Positions 15,849-17,797 of a DNA stretch of 17,797 nucleotides are shown in pieces; the stretch's first letter is position 1, and each line of letters begins with the position of its first letter. The notes below the pieces were generated by a model. It was not told the DNA's origin. It worked only from the letters and a program-made list of their open reading frames with translations, and did no database searches. Made by a program: the position numbers and the translations under genes. Origin of the DNA: an uncultured Lachnospiraceae bacterium (GTDB taxonomy: Bacteria; Bacillota; Clostridia; Lachnospirales; Lachnospiraceae); NCBI GenBank assembly GCA_910585895.1, contig CAJUHY010000002.1:104642-122438 (forward strand), in the 5' to 3' direction.

Positions 15849-16699
15849 CTAGTAATTAGTCACAATAATATGTTTTGCATCCGCTTTAAATCTATTTCTT
15901 ATGTTAACAGCATAAGACTTTTCGTATTCTTCCACAATATTATCCTCATACAATTCCTCTGTTAATGGCGTTTTTCCAATAACCAGAAGTGCTTTACATG
16001 GCAAATTCATAAAATCATTTGCTAATCTTCTATGCTCTTCCTCTCCAAAACCATTTTTATATGCTTCATTTCCATAGTCACTAAAAACACAATCGTATGA
16101 TGGATCTAAAAAAATAAAATCATCTGCCTGAGCCATATTAAATATTTCCGAATAGTCACAATTATATATATCTGTTCGTCCTAATAATTTATAATGCTCA
16201 TCTGTGATTAACTTGGTATTCAAATTCTTGTACCTGCCAAACGGAACATTAAATTCACCATTGGCATTATATCTTATCATCCCTGAATATGCAGTTTTAT
16301 TAATAAAAAAATAAATTACCGAATCCAAATACTCAGGCTCTATCTTCTTATTAAACATATCTCTTATTTTATAGTACAATTCTTCATTTTTATTTTCCAT
16401 TCTTTCTTCTGGATGTTGTCTTTTTAGTTCCTCGTATTCTATTTGATTATTTTCATATATTTTTTGCAACGCATCAAGTTGAATTCTCGCTTTGGGATAA
16501 TCTTTCTTCATTTCTTGATAAAATGAATATAATTTTGTATTTACATCATTTATGATTGCTCTATCCGGCTCCAAAAAAAGTACAATGCGCCTCCACCCAA
16601 AAAAGGCTCTATATATCTATTATATTCAAATGGCATATTGCTCACAAAATGAAATATCTCCTTAGACTTACCACCTCTATACTTAATCATTGGATTCAT
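15849..16699 (-). pseudogene. Dam-like adenine-N6 DNA methyltransferase, frameshifted at a T7 tract
   Basis: The true start is ATG at 16699 with GGAGGAAG upstream: MNPMIKYRGGKSKEI, then YIEPFLGGGALYFF (SAM motif). The frame breaks in seven T residues (A7 at 16573-16579 on the plus strand). With eight T the frame runs on through LEPDRAIINDVN to TAG at 15849, giving 283 residues, the usual Dam-family size. The catalytic motif reads DPSY rather than DPPY (FIFLDPSYDCVFSDYGN), an unusual second change. The C-terminus (NIRNRFKADAKHIIVTNY) is intact. It is the methyltransferase of the AlwI-like system, expected to protect a GATC-containing site (inference). It lies 25 bases after the HTH gene. Translation from an internal ATG at 16574 would lack the SAM-binding part. 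Confidence 0.85.
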
Positions 16700-16724
16700 A
16701 GACTTCCTCCTTACACTTATGCAA

Positions 16725-16892
16725 CTAATTTATTTTTCTTTTATCCGCAGGTTTCTCGGCTTCTTTTGGTATCAACCATGTTTTTCCCTTCTTCACGACC
16801 CCTGCAATCCGCCCTTGTTCACATAATAATGCTATCCTTCTTGCTGATATGCCCCATTTTTCAGACATTTCTAATGTTGTTAAATATTCCAT
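16725..16892 (-). CDS. Small HTH (excisionase/MerR-like) DNA-binding protein
   Basis: This 55-residue protein is a single helix-turn-helix: LTTLEMSEKWGISARRIALL, then CEQGRIAGVVKKGKTWLIPK, with a basic tail. The GRIAGVVKKGKTWLIP wing is typical of the excisionase/MerR-like proteins often encoded next to methyltransferases in Firmicutes. I chose the start at 16892 (MEYLTTLEM) because AAGGAGG is upstream; an ATG 12 codons earlier (16928) would lie beyond the predicted transcript start. It is the first gene of the restriction operon and may control its expression, like a C protein, but it is not a member of the classical C-protein family. Confidence 0.8.
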   Translation of the reverse strand: MEYLTTLEMSEKWGISARRIALLCEQGRIAGVVKKGKTWLIPKEAEKPADKRKIN

Positions 16893-16917
16893 ATCGCGCC
16901 TCCTTACCCTATCTACT

Positions 16918-16946
16918 ATTATATTCATTTATCTGAACAATTGCAA
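16918..16946 (-). promoter_or_regulatory. Restriction operon promoter
   Basis: On the minus strand TTGCAA (16941-16946), 17 bases, then TATAAT (16918-16923). The start codon of the HTH gene is 25 bases on, so the leader is very short. Half-sites GAAC/GTTC around the -35 (16935-16959) could be an operator for the HTH protein. Confidence 0.75.
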
Positions 16947-17403
16947 GAACTTTTTACAAACATTTGTTCTTTTTAATAATAATTAGCGCAAGCTGCTCCT
17001 TTTCACACCATCTTAGCTTTGCCATAGATGATAACCCCCTAGCACTTTCGGCAAGCCGAAAGTGCGGGGCTCTCCGAGGGTTGTACCGACATAGGAACAA
17101 AGCTCCGGTCGGTGTATATTAACCGATACTTATCAGCTTGCTGAATAAAAGCAAAAGGAATAGTACGAATGAAGTTACCCAGAGGAATGGTCAAAACGCA
17201 AGCACCCTACCGTATCAGGATCTAATGTAAAAAGCTAGACAGCCGCTTATAAGAGCACAAAGATGACAAATACTATCCAATCATACAACTGCTGTATAAG
17301 GGAGTAAGAATTCCAGAATCCTTGAACTTCTGTGGCCCTTGTAAAATGAGCTTTTCTTGACGAGAAGTCAGCCCACAAAAGCAACGACATCTCTTTTATT
17401 TTA
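16947..17403. other. Gene-free stretch with a strong hairpin; mobile-element debris
   Basis: No convincing gene is seen here. A perfect 10-bp stem (GCACTTTCGG-CAAG-CCGAAAGTGC, 17042-17065) can be extended by CCCC/GGGG across a TA bulge (17036-17069). A weaker ACCGAC/GTCGGT repeat follows (about 17085-17118). An 18-residue frame at 17169-17225 (MKLPRGMVKTQAPYRIRI) has no clear ribosome site; I do not recognise it. The stretch looks like the edge of an integrated element. Confidence 0.5.
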
Positions 17404-17565
17404 TCAAAAAACCGCCTTTTGGCACTTTTCAAAAATAATGGTATCTCCTGCTTTGGCTTTCTTATACAGCTTATTCCATTCTGATCTGTCCTGCTTTGTT
17501 CCTGTATATACTTCCTGTATTATTACAGCCTTATCATAACTGCCCTTAATAAATGTGATTGAGGA
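17404..17565 (-). pseudogene. Serine recombinase (resolvase/invertase) N-domain fragment
   Basis: The minus-strand frame encodes IIQEVYTGTKQDRSEWNKLY, then KKAKAGDTIIF, before ending in unrelated residues at TGA 17404-17406. This matches the conserved YTGTK...GDTIIF part of serine recombinase catalytic domains. The N-terminal strand with the catalytic serine (Y.RVST) and everything after GDTIIF (the DSVSRMSR region) are missing, so the fragment is dead. Its upstream end overlaps the toxin promoter at 17559-17587. Confidence 0.7.
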
Positions 17566-17587
17566 ATACACGAACTTATGATATACT
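17559..17587 (+). promoter_or_regulatory. Promoter of the small toxin gene
   Basis: TTGAGG (17559-17564), 17 bases, then TATACT (17582-17587). The transcript would start near 17594, giving a leader of about 90 bases. Confidence 0.8.
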
Positions 17588-17625
17588 TTGTGACATGGGA
17601 AACCAGAGAGCCAAAGGCGGCATTA

Positions 17626-17679
17626 CCCCTCTTATTCTTCGGAGGGTATAAAAGCCCTCCAGACGAAAGAAAGGAGGGC
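17626..17679 (+). promoter_or_regulatory. Toxin leader with alternating SD / anti-SD blocks
   Basis: Four short blocks follow one another: CCCCTC (17626-17631), GGAGGG (17641-17646), GCCCTCC (17654-17660) and GGAGGGC (17673-17679). The last is the ribosome site of the toxin. GCCCTCC can pair perfectly with it over 7 bp and hide it, or pair with the upstream GGAGGG over 6 bp and free it. CCCCTC can in turn hold the upstream GGAGGG over 5 bp. Confidence 0.6.
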
Positions 17680-17685
17680 GATACA

Positions 17686-17778
17686 ATGATTACATATCAG
17701 GATTTCTTTTTGTTCTGTACGTTCATTGTTGCCCTTATCAGTCTGCTTTATCAGATTTTTAAGGACAAAAGAAAATAG
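17686..17778 (+). CDS. Putative holin-like type I toxin peptide (30 aa)
   Basis: The peptide MITYQDFFLFCTFIVALISL, then LYQIFKDKRK, has one membrane helix (about 7-23) followed by a short lysine-rich tail. This is the layout of the Fst/TxpA and 'putative holin-like toxin' families of Firmicute type I toxin-antitoxin systems. Such peptides insert in the membrane and are held off by an antisense RNA. AAAGGAGGG precedes the ATG at 17686. A longer frame from 17578 would include the -10 box and is not credible. CCGCC after the stop (17779-17783) may begin the shared terminator, cut off by the window edge. No antisense promoter is visible in the window. Confidence 0.72.
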   Translation: MITYQDFFLFCTFIVALISLLYQIFKDKRK

Positions 17779-17797
17779 CCGCCAACTACTCGCAATA

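Noticed and set aside
17169..17225. 18-residue frame MKLPRGMVKTQAPYRIRI
   Set aside because: Protein-like composition but no clear ribosome site, and I cannot place it in a family.
17247..17432. 61-codon minus-strand frame with a hydrophobic end
   Set aside because: No ribosome site and no recognisable family; it overlaps the recombinase fragment in another frame.
17578..17778. 66-codon frame reading into the small toxin
   Set aside because: Its first codons overlap the -10 box and the leader; a strong ribosome site supports the internal ATG at 17686.

Overview
The window suggests a Firmicute of the Lachnospiraceae (Blautia/Ruminococcus-like gut Clostridia). The reasons are a split two-gene transketolase, a GntR/LacI-type AraR, a stand-alone [FeFe] hydrogenase, remains of a DUF6323/DUF6179 gene pair, strong AGGAGG ribosome sites and sigma-A promoters. 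The family assignment is inferred from gene content only.

Region 1 (1-8237, minus strand) is an L-arabinose module. AraR (6798-7895) is followed by araA, transaldolase, transketolase N-half, transketolase C-half, an FGGY (ribulo)kinase and araD, read from high to low coordinates. L-arabinose is isomerised, phosphorylated and epimerised to D-xylulose 5-phosphate, and the transketolase/transaldolase pair carries this into glycolysis. Two near-identical inverted-repeat operators (ACTTGT-N12-ACAAG) overlap the araA and araR promoters. Two strong stem-loops sit between cistrons. Downstream of araD lies a tandem 84-bp repeat that runs off the window edge; each unit carries a ribosome site and the start of a mini-ORF.

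Region 2 (8150-11204) holds an SdpI-family membrane protein with its own promoter and terminator. Next is a minus-strand [FeFe] hydrogenase whose leader contains a terminator-like hairpin between promoter and gene. Divergent from it are decayed DUF6323 and DUF6179 genes.

Region 3 (11272-16946, minus strand) is a DNA modification/restriction region. A 713-residue M.FokI-like double adenine methyltransferase looks intact. Upstream of it is an AT-rich four-gene operon: small HTH protein, Dam-like methyltransferase, AlwI/BstNBI-type endonuclease and a putative PD-(D/E)XK nuclease. The last three are each broken, by a frameshift in a T7 tract, an internal deletion plus frameshift, and an in-frame stop.

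Region 4 (16947-17797) is mobile-element debris with a truncated serine recombinase, followed by a 30-residue hydrophobic peptide of the holin-like type I toxin kind. The toxin has a good promoter and a leader whose alternating CCCTCC/GGAGGG blocks could open or hide its ribosome site. This leader and the 84-bp mini-ORF repeats are the most unusual signals in the window.
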